This document shows, in pieces, positions 23,401-34,958 of a stretch of DNA of 64,000 nucleotides (position 1 is the stretch's first letter; each line of letters begins with the position of its first letter). Source of the stretch: Aphrocallistes beatrix (Eukaryota; Porifera; Hexactinellida; Sceptrulophora; Aphrocallistidae); contig OY725505.1 in assembly GCA_963281255.1 (NCBI GenBank), positions 2,170,001 to 2,234,000 of the forward strand, written 5' to 3'. Position numbers and translations under genes: made by a program. The notes below the pieces were generated by a model. It did no database searches. It saw only the letters and a program-made list of their open reading frames with translations, and was not told the origin of the DNA.

Positions 23401-26400
23401 ATTAGTTTCTAAAGACTATCCTTTGATTGTTCAAGAAATCATCAGACAATGCGGGATTCGAGATCCATCTTGGACAGAGATTTCCTACTTTGTAAAGTTC
23501 CTAAACAAACAACTGGTTGACTGTGAGAAGTCTAATTTTTGTCAAATGGCTGCGATGGGGGAAGAATGGAAAGGATTCAAGTCGTTTGTTCTTCGCTTAA
23601 TGATTCATATGTCTCGAGACTTTGCCACTCCATCGCTAGAAAGGCCAGCTGATTCAGAGGGTCCGAGATATGAGATCATTGAGCGTAGGAAATGGGAGAA
23701 TAGTTCCCACCCCTACATCTTCTTCAACCCCGATGGACATACAATGACATTTCTTGGATTTTGTGTTGACAGTCGAACTACCAATCTACTAAACTCAGAT
23801 AATACTTCTATTGTTATTGAGGAGAGAATTATGCCTAGAAATTTATTTCTTCATCTTCAAGATAATAATGTTGATCTTAACGAAAATTTTCAAAAACTTT
23901 CGAAAAAAGAAATAATTCTGAAACTCACTCGTGTAATGGGATGCGAACATGATTTCGATCCTGACCCTAACTATGTGATTACACTAGACAATGCGAGGAA
24001 GATATTAGGCATTCATATGCGATTCAGGTGTAACATTCCTGTTATTATAATGGGAGAAACTGGATGTGGTAAAACTTATCTGATTGAGTATATGTGTGCA
24101 CTACAGGCTTATGATAAAACAAAAAATAACTTGCTGATAATGAAAATGCATGGCGGTACAACACAAAGAGAAATTATTGATACCGTAGAGAAAGCACAAA
24201 TTATTGCTAAGAACAACAAGGAAAAGTTTGATATTGATACTGTTGTATTCTTTGATGAAGCTAACACAAGTTCAAATATCTCATTTGTCAAAGGGATAAT
24301 GTGCGATCATCGCCTTGGTGGAAAACCCATATCTCGCGAAAATCGTTTACAGTTTATCGCTGCCTGCAATCCTTATAGACGCCATAATAAGGAAATGATT
24401 ATGAAGTTAGATCAAGCAGGGTTAGGGTACTTCAAGAATAAATTAGAAACGTCTGATCGTATCGGAAATACACCTTTGAGAGAGTTGGTGTATAGAGTTA
24501 TGGATTTACCTGAAAGCCTGGGATCTTTGGTTTGGGATTTTGGACGTCTGAATGCTCAATCTGAAAAAAAGTATATGTTAGAAATAGTGACAAAATATCT
24601 AAACTCAGTTGAAAATATCAAAGATCGAAAGTTTGTAATCGCAGATATTCTTTGTACAGCACAAAATCATATGCGTGATCGAGAAGACGAGTGTAGTTAT
24701 GTCAGTTTGCGTGATGTTGTTAGAACTATGCAAGTATTGCTCTGGTTCTATAGAAATTTGAAAAATTTAATTCCAACTGGTTCATCGATACCTACTGAAT
24801 CAAGCGATTTTGATATTTTAACTTCAAGCGTTATCCTCGCACTGTCTGTTTGCTACAGGTCTAGACTGCAAGAGAGAGAAGCTTTCGATGTTGAAATTTC
24901 GCCCTGTTTTCTACCGCCCCTGAAAAGAATAGCGAAATGTAACTATATTTCGCAAGAGGTAGAAAAGTATTATAAACTTCTTTTCGATGATATGACGGTT
25001 GGTCAGAACATAGCTGGCAATCACTCTTTGAAAGAGAACATATTTATGATGTTTATCTGTACTGAACTGAAGATTCCTTTATTTATAGTTGGGAAGCCAG
25101 GTAGTTCAAAATCACTTTCTAAATCCATAATTTCAGATTCTATGCAGGGTGCTCGCTCTATTGATGGAAGTATCTTGAAAAAATTTAAACAGGTTCACAT
25201 GATATCTTACCAATGTAGTCAACTGTCAACATCCGAAGGGATAATTGATGTTTTTAATAAGTGCTCTGCATTTCAAAGAGGTAGGAATCCTACTGAATTC
25301 GTATCTTGTGTAGTCCTCGATGAAGTAGGACTAGCTGAAGATTCTCCCAAACTTCCTTTAAAAGTACTTCATCCTCTTTTGGACGATTCTCTTTATATTC
25401 ACCAAAATATCATCCAGAATGATGTTAACAAGGAAATGAGTTTAGAAAATGTTGAGGAAGGTAATGAATTACACATAAATCGTCGCTCAGAAGAAGATCG
25501 TGTAGGATTTATTGGTATTTCAAACTGGGCCCTTGATCCAGCAAAAATGAACAGAGGAATAATGTTGATTAGAGGAGAACCTACCAAAGAGGATCTAGTC
25601 TCAAGCGCCAAGGGAATAATGAAGATGGAAGAGAGCAGGTTCTTTAAAGAGGATTTTATTAATAGAATAAATAACTTAGCTGATTCTTACTTGTGTCTTA
25701 TTAATGAAGTAAGACAAAGTAATGATATTTCTAGAGATTTTTATGGACTTCGGGACTTTTACAGCTTAATTAAAATGATTGTCTTCCTCTGCAAATATTA
25801 TCAAACTAAGCTTAGTCAAAAAATACTGAGACATGCTGTTCTAAGAAATTTCAGCGGAATAGGTGCTATAGATCCTTTTAATTTCTTTGATATTGATAAA
25901 ATTGTTTACCCTACTGAGGAAAACAAAGGACCAGAAGATGATCCTTTATCTTTAATTCAAGCGAATCTTGACAATTACAAACATGAAAAAAATTTCTATA
26001 GTGAGAATCGATACCTACTCTTACTTACTGAAAATCTCGCAGCTTTGGATATTGTTCTTTCGTCGCCGAATATCTGGCCTAAAGAGTCAGAACAAAATCA
26101 CAGAATATTGTTTGGTTCTAGCTTTCCAGATGATCAGGAGTATTCTATGATTTGTAGGAATATCAACAAAATTAAATTTTATATGGAAACGGGTAAAATT
26201 GCTATTCTCATCAATCTCGATTATTTATATGAAAGTCTCTACGATGCTCTGAACCAGTATTACATGCATATTTATGGACATCGTTACATAGATCTAGGTC
26301 TAGGTACTCATCGAGTTAAATGCAGAGTACATGATGATTTTAAGTTGATTATTATAGCTGATAAACAAACTGTGTTCCAGAGCTTCCCACCTCCACTCAT

Positions 26401-27298
26401 CAACAGGCTTGAAAAGCATACTCTTCTGATATCGACCATCCTACCTGATCAGGGTAAACAACTTGCCAAATTATTAACTCAATGGGCTTTGGAATTTTCA
26501 ACTCCGATAGATAGATCTCTACGAAAAATGTCAGAGATCCAAATCGGAGATTGTTTTATTGGTTATCATTCTGACACACCTGCACACATCATCTATACTG
26601 TAGCTAAACAAATGAACGATGATTTTTCAGACGAGGATTCGATTCTTACTCAAAGTAAAACTTTGCTTCTAAAACTAGCATCGGTAGACTCTGTATTTAG
26701 GTTAAAATATACAAAATTGGAACAATATGCTCCCTCTATAATTCAAGAATATTTTAAGAAAACTTGTACAATATCCCTTGAGAGTTATTTATTCAAAACT
26801 TTGAATGAGTGTATCTTTAATGATATTTATCTACTCCAAGCAACGACACACTCTCGTCTTATGAATGAAAATGACTCAATTGTTATGAATGCTAGTTTAG
26901 GAGCTATTATTTCATTTATCAATCTTCAGCAATTTCGAACAAAACAAGAATTTGATAAAGAATTTATAAATCACTTACATTTGTCTCAACCCGAGCCAGA
27001 ACATATAATAGTAATTCAATCGGAAAATGGGGATTTATACAAGGATCTCATATCGTCAGTTAGGTATGCGGCTCTCGAAATGGTCAAAGGATGGCTAGAG
27101 GTAACCAAGTATAAGGTAGTTCTAGTATTTTTGGTTCAACTACCGAGAAAAGCGAACGGATCAGATTTTTTTTGTTTCCATGGTAGAAGTGTTAACTCTA
27201 TACATGTAGACGATATTCTAGAAAAGAACGATATTCTTCCTCCAATGCAAGAATTAAACGAAATGCCTTTTCACGGCATATTCTCCTCTGATGGAAAG
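17411..27298 (+). CDS. RNF213: RNF213-like giant exon: N-terminal stalk and AAA core
   Basis: RNF213 is a giant cytosolic AAA+ ATPase with ubiquitin ligase activity, linked in vertebrates to lipid droplets, vascular disease and antimicrobial ubiquitylation. This exon has 3296 uninterrupted codons. I start at the ATG at 17411, ten bases after acceptor GATTAG; the frame upstream of it has no better start. Residues 1-110 are acidic and Ser-rich. About 110-1600 is the long helical N-terminal region. A P-loop GAGKS at 1817-1821 marks AAA2. AAA3 has Walker A GETGCGKT (2215-2222) and Walker B VVFFDEANT (D2282, E2283). AAA4 has GKPGSSKS (2561-2568) and VVLDEVGLAEDSP (D2637, E2638). The family hallmarks GLGTHRVKCRVH (2963-2974) and FPPPLINRLEKH (2992-3003) follow. 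The exon ends at AAG/GTACGT in phase 0. No stop or frameshift is seen. Confidence 0.93.
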
Positions 27299-28584
27299 GT
27301 ACGTTGTAGTATGTATATGGTTCAGTGCTCGACAAAATCAAAATTTGGTAGGATTAGGGCCTAAAATACCACACAGTACCCCCTTACGAATAAAACGCAC
27401 TTTCACACTCAATTGGACACTATTTCAAACCCGAAATGCTTCGCTCTCCATCCAATTTTAGGTCTTATTTTTTGTATTTGTACATGATGCAACCACTGAT
27501 GAGTCATTGTTACCTGATCATGAAAATATTTATGTAGAAAGGTGTTATGATGCCTAATAAACATTTCGTATCAAGTATCCTAATCTATATCTATTCTCAA
27601 TTTCAAGTTAATCCACTTTTAACACCTACTCAAGATGTGAGAATTATAAAATCTTTGAGGAATCATTTTAGGTTAGGGTTGCACTCATGAATTCTGAGTT
27701 CACATCCTGTCTGGCCATTCAAAGGTGTCTCATTTTGTCCTTTGGTTTCGGATCGAAAATCGAACACTTTGTGCACACCCAAAACTCTCAGAGACCTATC
27801 CCCAGAATTTCAGACTTTCTTCATGGTTTGGCCATACGGAAGATCACCGAGAAAGTAATATAACATAATATTATAGCCACTCATTTCAGGAGTTGGCCAC
27901 TATACATACCATACATCGGCAAACTAAAAATATTCGATATAGATGACTCTACAATATTATGCTAACGTCATCATGATAGAAAGAGCGCCCACAGATGGGA
28001 TGAGAGTGTACTTCCACATCCTGAGTTGGTGACACAAGTATTTATGTTGCTTCACCAAACTCAGGATAGAATATGTCAAATCCTGCGCATAATGATGACA
28101 ATTCAGTAGATTTGGGAATTGAAAGGTTTAGGACAAATGTTTATATCTTGTCAAAAATTTAGTCATTATCTCTTGGTCGGCTGTACACCAGCACACATTT
28201 TAGAACTGCGCACCAATACTATTAGAATCAATAATCTATATTTTAGTATCGGAAGCACCATAAAAATCTGAAGTGTTATAATACAATAAAATTTGAGCAA
28301 CTAGTACTATATGTCCGCTAAAGTGTGACACTGACAGCCTTGATTCGAGTAAGCTTTTGGATAATATGATATCTTACTTAATTTTTGATTATTGTATATT
28401 TGTTTATTTGTTAAAACGCTTGGTTAACGAAAAGTACAAATATTTTATTTTGTTGAATGTTAGTTCCATTTTGCGTTAATCGTGCACAGTTTTAGAATTT
28501 TTTAGCTTTAAATCCTCAATTTCGAACCATTTGTTATGTAACGATATTGTATGTAGTATTTTTATAAATCTAACTCTATTTTAG

Positions 28585-28720
28585 ATGGTAAACAGAAAGT
28601 TGCTCTTAGAAAATTGCATTCAACAAACTGTATCTTGCTTAGAAGATTGCTGTGGAAGTGAGATCCGTTCTACTTCTCGGATAAAAGATATAACAAGCAT
28701 CTTTCAAAACAAAAAGCATC
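28585..28720 (+). CDS. RNF213: RNF213-like exon: start of E3/hinge region
   Basis: Acceptor CTATTTTAG, donor CATC/GTAAGT; starts in phase 0 and ends in phase 1. It encodes KLLLENCIQQTVSCLED, corresponding to the helix following the AAA core in RNF213 where a LL..CVQ-AV-L motif is found. It lies 1286 bases after the giant exon. The ATG at its first codon is coincidental. Confidence 0.8.
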
Positions 28721-29056
28721 GTAAGTTAGATACTTATATTTTTGATTGATTAATAAAACTGACGAGTGTAGAAATCTTATATATTAAAACGCTAGGATTT
28801 TTTGTTTGTTTGTGTGTTTGTCCGAATTGATTGAAAAATTGGCAAGTCGTAGAGATATGAAAATTAGCATGTAGATGTCAAATGATATGACTACGATTAT
28901 GTTCTAAGATCTAAGCGAAATTTTCACACCTCTGCAAAAAAAATGGGAAAAAACTTTTCACACCTGGCTGTAACATATATACTACGTATATATCTATGTT
29001 TTAATTTGAGTTATAATGGTATAAGTGTACTTTTTGTTTGTTTATTTTCTTTTTAG
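28721..29056. other. Intron containing family B 5' end (28775-28985)
   Basis: This 336-base intron includes a truncated plus-strand family B repeat. It begins TCTTATATATTAAAACGC at 28775 and continues through TTGTCCGAATTGATTG and AGATCTAAGCGAAATTTTCA. The GC end is absent. Confidence 0.7.
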
Positions 29057-29506
29057 TTAAAATTTTGTTTGGGGTTTATAACAGAATTTCATGCATTATG
29101 AAGGAGATCCCTGAAACCAGACCAGGCGATTGGATAGTAAATGCCGCTACTTGTTGGGATTTGATACAATCTTCAGGATCCTTCAACAAATGCCTTGTAT
29201 TTTATGTTATTAAACAGGTGACACCGATATTTGCGGAACTTTTGGCTTTATTAGATCGAAATGGAAATTTAGCACTTCACAGGAACCAAGATAAGTATCC
29301 CGAGAAGTTGAATTTATTTTGGGAGCTATTATTTTTGAATGACGAAATTTTTTCCTTTTCTATCGATTCGTATTTTCATTTTTCTAAACGTGTTCGTGTT
29401 CAGAGTGATGGTACTGGAGGCAATTTTTTCCAATCTAAATTTCCTTTCTCGTGGCTGATTTTTAACACTATTTCTGAATTGATGTATTCTGCGAGATCTA
29501 CACAAG
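29057..29506 (+). CDS. RNF213: RNF213-like exon, E3-module helices
   Basis: Acceptor TCTTTTTAG, donor CAAG/GTAAGT; phase 1 to phase 1, 150 codons. Recognisable family features are GDWIVNAATCWDLIQSSGSF, then VTPIFAELLALLDRNGNLAL, then NFFQSKFPFSW near the end. These follow the order seen in RNF213 after the AAA ring: a W..-A segment, a P-F-E--ALLDR-GNL helix and a PFSW turn. No disruption is seen. Confidence 0.88.
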
Positions 29507-29573
29507 GTAAGTTTTTTTTAACTAGACTATTAGACAGTTAATTTCTTCAATTCTCTTATTAGATGCTGTACAG

Positions 29574-29952
29574 CAGGGGTTCTTAACCGAAACAATCATG
29601 TTACTCCCTTGCGAAATTTCTAATAGACATCCTTCCCCTCCCCTGACTTTTTAACATAAATCTTATATATTAAAACTCCAGGATTTTTTGTTTTTTGTTT
29701 TTTTGTTTGTTTGTTTGTTTGTTTGTCCGAATTGATTGAAGAATTGGCAAGTCTGAATATTAGAGTATACCGTGTATTTATCTAATATTCTATATTCTAG
29801 TAGATTCGAGCAGATTCTAGTATTAGCATTTAATGTGACACTTGCACATTTTTTTCAGATATTATAAGGTTTACCCAATTGATAAATAAATTTCCCAAAA
29901 ATCCACCAAATTCCCCCCTAGGGGGGAATTCCCCCCCGGTTAAGAACCCCTG
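29574..29952. mobile_element. hAT-type MITE with perfect 8-base duplication
   Basis: The ends CAGGGGTTCTTAACC and GGTTAAGAACCCCTG are perfect inverts. CTGTACAG flanks both sides (29566-29573 and 29953-29960). A family B 5' fragment (TCTTATATATTAAAACTCC at about 29663-29755) is embedded within it. It lies in an intron of the RNF213-like gene. Confidence 0.9.
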
Positions 29953-30477
29953 CTGTACAGGGTTGTTAACTTTCGTTCAATGGGTACAAGATTAGTTTTA
30001 AAAGGTGCTAGAAATGTGAAATTTGGCACACAGGGAAATAATAATGAGTCTACGATTAAGTTCGAAGATCTAAGCGAAATCTTCACATCTCGCCGAGATA
30101 GGTGACAAATTGTGTTGACCAATGAAATTCGTTTCTTTTATAATGCAAATACATTGGGATCAAAGAGTAGTGACTTATGCATACAATCAAAAGGACTATT
30201 TGTGATTGAAATTCATTGGTTAATTGTGAGAACAAATGAATGATCAGGCTTTTATAATGCGATTCACACGATACTATTTCATATTAATGATTGAGTACAG
30301 CTATTTTGAGTCTATAATTTGACAAACTACTTAATCAAACTACCAAAAATTAATACGTAATATAAAATCGGAATGAAATTCTGTTCTCATTAACGATAGG
30401 CAAATAATAATAGTATTGATCTATTTTTGTGCATTCTAACCTGTTCATCTTTGTTTCATTTTACCTGTTTTATTTAG

Positions 30478-30659
30478 TGAGTGGTTTGGGAATAAAAGGA
30501 TTACAGATTCTATTTCACAGTAGTCAAATTGGAGCTTTAGTGGATGAAATTTTGATGCAAGATAAAAATTCAAAAGATTATATGAATAAATATCTTGATG
30601 ATTTTATAGAAATGTCTTTTTCTTATAGTCAAAATGAATACAAAGAAAGTGAATACCTG
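30478..30659 (+). CDS. RNF213: RNF213-like exon
   Basis: Acceptor TTTATTTAG, phase 1 in, phase 0 out. It encodes SGLGIKGLQILFHSSQIGAL and ends FSYSQNEYKESEYL. The donor chosen is CTG/GTTGGT; an alternative in-frame donor TAC/GTACAT at 30708 would add 16 residues. I prefer the earlier one because it better fits the spacing between the F-E/L-M-F segment and the following helix in RNF213. The donor choice is the weak point of this exon. Confidence 0.75.
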
Positions 30660-31091
30660 GTTGGTTATTTTTTACTCATCAATAAATTATATATAATACT
30701 GAGCTACGTACATTATTAATGGCTTATCTATCTTCTAATTTTATGATGACCAGTTTCAGGATATTTAGCTAATTGTCACTTTAGGTCATAAACTTCAAAA
30801 GGCACTGAGCAGATTTTTAAACAATTTTATATGGTGAAATATCACATTAAGCATTCAAATATCATATCATTAAATGCCTATTTCCACATTGGATCTGCGT
30901 TAACAATCTTCTTAAAGAAAAGCTTAAACTAAAAAAAATCATACTAATGAATTATCTTTAGTGTGCTTCCAATACATTATATAATATCTATGATCTTAAG
31001 GTGCTCAGTTCTAAAATGAGTATTCGTGTCCGCCTGCTGTATCCACTTTCCTAGCCACAGTTTGAAATATAATTACTTGGAATTTATTATA
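30660..31091. other. Intron, nothing assigned
   Basis: AT-rich intronic DNA between the preceding exon and the GC-ended element at 31092. No feature was recognised. Confidence 0.5.
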
Positions 31092-31299
31092 TACAAGCGC
31101 GCTTCGCTTGCTTGCGCTGCGCGGCTTGCGGACACTGTGTGTCCGCAGAGTCGCCCTGCGGGCGCCTAGAGATACTTAATCTAACCTATTCTGGGATTTT
31201 TTTACTACATATATATGTTTTAAACAAAGGTTAACAAAAAGTTTCTCATATCGATCCGAAAATATCTAGCCTATTTTATAAATTTGTTTACTTTATGTA

Positions 31300-32609
31300 C
31301 AGTTTGTTTCAAAAGTATTGGCACTAAATTTAAATACTAGAATTTTGATAGTGAGATTCGTTAACGTACGATTTTTAATTTTATTATTATAATAGGGTTA
31401 TTTAAATGTTAGATCCAGAATTCTAGTAATTTATTTTATCCCTTTTCGATTTTAGGTAAATTTTGATGCGTTTGGGCATATAAAATACGAATTTTTATAT
31501 AAAAATAAGGGTGAAAGTCTCCCACTCGTGAAGGATAACTATTTCCAATTCTGTCAAGTCAGTGAATTCTTGAGCACACAGTCTGTGATTGAGTACACCC
31601 TGAATGTTTTCTATAGGGTTTAAGTCTGGTGAGTAAACTGGTCATTCCAATAACTTCAGATGTTGACTCTCTTTCTTTGATTTACCGAACTAAATCGGAG
31701 AATTGTCTCCCTACATTGTCCATCAATCTGAGTAGTACACATCTGTAATCTCAATTAAACACTCATTCAGGGTATCAATGTACATCTTAGAAGTGAAATT
31801 AGATGTGAAGACCTTCAATAAAGTATCCACTTTAGCTGAAATACCGGCCCATATGTTTAGCTTTGATGCGTAACTTTTCATCCTAAAACGGGATTTTCAT
31901 TTGCTTTCGTCCACATCCCCACTCTACCTCGATTTAGCAAGACGGAACGTTCATCAGTGAAACAGACGCTTTTCCAGTTGTCCTTGATATGACTTTTCAT
32001 CATTGAAGTATTTCCACACCTGTTTCATGTGTAATAAATGGTCCCATGGTGGGGGATTTATAGTTAACCCCGAAACTTTGCGTATATACATCTTTGGGAA
32101 ACAGTTTAGAGTTCTTATGATTTATTTGTTGTGTGATAAACTAGTAACTCTAGGGCGTTCGCTGAATTTTTAGAATCCCAATCTATTTTTATCTCGAATT
32201 AGTGATTTTATTCGGAAAAGGTCCTCATTGGCCTTCCAGTTCTTCGCGAAATATTTCCTACTGAAGTAGTCCCTGCATTAATTAACATTTTTTATCGTCT
32301 TCCTTTGATCAAATTGAGTCATTCTAGAAGCTAATACGTTTAAAGTAGGGATTCATAAACGAGAAATATGAAACGAATCTGCTTTGACGAACTTGATTTT
32401 GAAAATGTGATTTTTCCAATAGCGAAGGGTTTTCAAAAGGCACTTCATAAAATGCAATTATAAAAACGACTTTCTGTCAGTCAAAACTTGATTTGTGGAT
32501 ATAATATGCAACAAGATTGGGCATATGATACATGAGAAACTGCATTGTACTCGATTGGCAGATGCATTTTTGAATTAGCAAAAAGTGCCAATACTATTGA
32601 AACAAACTG
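31300..32609 (-). mobile_element. Tc1-type transposon (1310 bp)
   Basis: The ends CAGTTTGTTTCAAAAGTATT and the inverse AATACTATTGAAACAAACTG are flanked by TA on both sides. Joining the flanks restores the family B repeat exactly, so the ends are secure. The insertion lies in an intron of the RNF213-like gene. Confidence 0.92.
31450..32400 (-). pseudogene. Tc1 transposase relic
   Basis: The minus strand has short frames that match a Tc1/mariner-family DDE transposase. Near 31905-31960 it reads VCFTDERSVLLNRGRVG followed by MWTKANENP, the region around the first catalytic aspartate. Flanking similarity is broken by multiple stops and frame changes. No long frame survives, so it is dead. Confidence 0.7.
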
Positions 32610-33399
32610 TATCTATCGTGAACAAAAGTAAACAAATTAATTATCAAACTTACTCGAAAATTCGATATTCGAAATCTACACCCCTGAAAACCCCATGTCA
32701 ACCGTTGAGAGCTAGTTTCTAGCATATTTTTGAGATTTGTTTACTTTATGTATCTATTGAAAACAAATTAATTCATTATATTGATCTGAAAATATGATAT
32801 TCGAAATCTACACCCCAAAAAAACCCATACCAACCGTTGAAAGCTAGTTTCTAGCATATTTTTGAGATTTGTTCACTTTATGTATCTATTGTAAACAAAA
32901 GTAAACAATTTAATTTTCAAATCTACTCGAAAATGTGATATTCGAAATCTACACCACTGAAAACCTCATATCAACCGTTGGAAGCTAGCCTTTAGCATTA
33001 TTTTCAAAATTTATCATTTATTATTAAATGGTGTGAAAATGTGCATATAACTTTTTTTATTGCTATACACTATAATACACTTAAGATATTGAACATAAGT
33101 TGTAGCTTTGAAGTATTATTAATGATGACGATCTATTGGAATGTCGTACAATAATTTCCATTGTGATAGCGTAGTACTTTATTTAATATAGAAAAGGTGT
33201 GAAAAATTGTTTTCCATTTTTTTTGCAGAGGTGTCAAAATTTCGCTTAGATCTTAAAACTTAATCGTAGTAATATCATTTGACACCTACATGCCAATTTT
33301 CATATCTCTACGACTTGCCAATTCTTCAATCAATTCGGACAAACAAAACAAAAAAATCCTAGCATTTTAATATATAAGATTTATTTGCACCTGACCTCC

Positions 33400-34503
33400 G
33401 ATTATATGCTAATTTATCATGATTACACAGGATTTTATGATTTTTTCTTTTTATAACTCAAAAACTATTTGAAATATCAATTCTAGATTAGTACCAAGGA
33501 GGACTATGGCTGTCTCTACAATGTTATACTGTCATCATCGTAATGAGGTCATGATGGCATAAAAATCCAAATTCATGTTTTTTTACTTAGAAGGTACCAA
33601 TTTTACGAATAGTAGGAGATTGAATAAAACTTATAGATAACAAAAGCTTCAAAATTTAACAACACAAACGTCCAGACCCCTCCTCTACACGTTGGTATGA
33701 TTAGATTTCAAATCGGATCCAAATTTATACAGTTATTAGCATTTAAGTGCGACACGGTGAATCCGATGCTAAAGTAACACTTATGAACTATGAAAAATTG
33801 AATCAGCCATAAATTCGCTAAATCTTAACTTATCGACAATTTTAACTACATGAACGTCCAGACCTGGAGCACATATGTGTCTAAGATAGATTCAATAGCT
33901 CGTATAACTTTTGAGATATTCAAGAAAAACCGTGACAAAAATTAAAAGGTAAATTGCTAAGTCACCACTGGATCTTTCGAGATTTGAACTGAGATTATGA
34001 AACGTCCAGACCTCCTCTACACATTGATATAATCAGATTTCAAATCGGACCTAAATTCATAATGTTAGTAACATTTAAGTGCGACACGGCGAATCCACTA
34101 CTGAATCCGCTGCTAAAGTAACACCCATAAATATCGGATGTTAGGTTCTAATGTGTAAGTATAATACTTCAGCAAAATTTGTTGCAGAACTTTTGGATCA
34201 CCCTGTACATATGTTTCATGAAATATTTAGTATGAACATCCATTCACTATTATGCTAATGTCATCATGATGACGTCATGAGTTAGAAAAAATCGAGGTAC
34301 AGTGACTAAAAAAAACCCTTTATATGTGGATTTGCTCGAAATCCCTTTTGATTATTTACGACCTATATATGCTATTTTTAATAAAATATAGTTAATTGAG
34401 CTATATTTTGAAATATTTCCATATTAGTTGCAGCTAAACCTATATAAAGCCAAAAATATATCTTTTGAAATATAAACAGCTCATAGATATTTTATCCTTT
34501 TAG
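33400..34503. other. Intron with a duplicated ~110-base segment
   Basis: About 33671-33783 (CGTCCAGACC...TTAGATTTCAAATCGG... ending GCTAAAGTAACAC) is repeated in direct orientation at about 34000-34125 with moderate divergence. The rest is AT-rich intronic DNA. Confidence 0.6.
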
Positions 34504-34958
34504 GTATACAAAACGATTTTAATCTGGTATATTGCTTTGTTGAATGAAAACGCCCAAAATTTAGCATCCCATGATTTGGTAGAAGATCCTCAAAGAGTTA
34601 TAGAAATTAGAATTAGTATTCCTTTAATTCATCAATCCCATTTTGAATTGAAACATGTTTTAACATACATTGAAGAGTTTTTTTCTTATTATCCCAAATT
34701 TTCTAAAAGGCTTGTGAACAAAATATGCAAAATAAAGGGTGATCCTGACGAGTGCAAAATGCTCTATAGAGTTGAACATTTGTTATTAGAAGAAATTATA
34801 ACCCACTGCGAATTCGATGATGAAAAAGAACTTAATCCCGCGCAAGCTAAAGAATACTGTCAACTAATTTCTTCTTTTAATGAATTTTTTTCAAAAGGAC
34901 TTCATATTGATCGAACAAATGTTATTGAAGATTATGATAAACATCAAAATTTGCTGAG
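34504..34958 (+). CDS. RNF213: RNF213-like exon
   Basis: Acceptor CCTTTTAG, donor CTGAG/GTGAGA; phase 0 in, phase 2 out, about 151 codons. It begins VYKTILIWYIALLNENAQNL and continues through FELKHVLTYIEEFFSYYPKF. It ends CQLISSFNEFFSKGLHIDRT followed by about fifteen more residues. The layout parallels the segment of RNF213 just before the RING region. The frame is clean. Confidence 0.85.

Larger units (their letters stand above)
31092..33379 (-). mobile_element. GC-ended element, family B, long copy split by Tc1
   Basis: The GC terminus is at 31092-31170, with hairpins GCGGACAC/GTGTCCGC and CGCCCTGCGGGCGCC. The opposite end at 33379 reads in reverse as TCTTATATATTAAAATGC. The body contains about 3 direct repeats of 132-141 bases, seen by the recurring GAAATCTACACC at 32671, 32803 and 32944. 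A Tc1 element (31300-32609) interrupts it cleanly. There is no coding capacity apart from the insert. Confidence 0.75.

Noticed and set aside
29038-29056. Start of the 29057 exon frame at an upstream alternative start
   Set aside because: The polypyrimidine tract and AG at 29055-29056 mark this as intron; the exon begins at 29057.
30660-30719. Extension of the 30478 exon to an alternative donor at 30708
   Set aside because: It adds 16 hydrophobic residues not expected from family spacing; the earlier donor also joins in frame. Kept only as an alternative.
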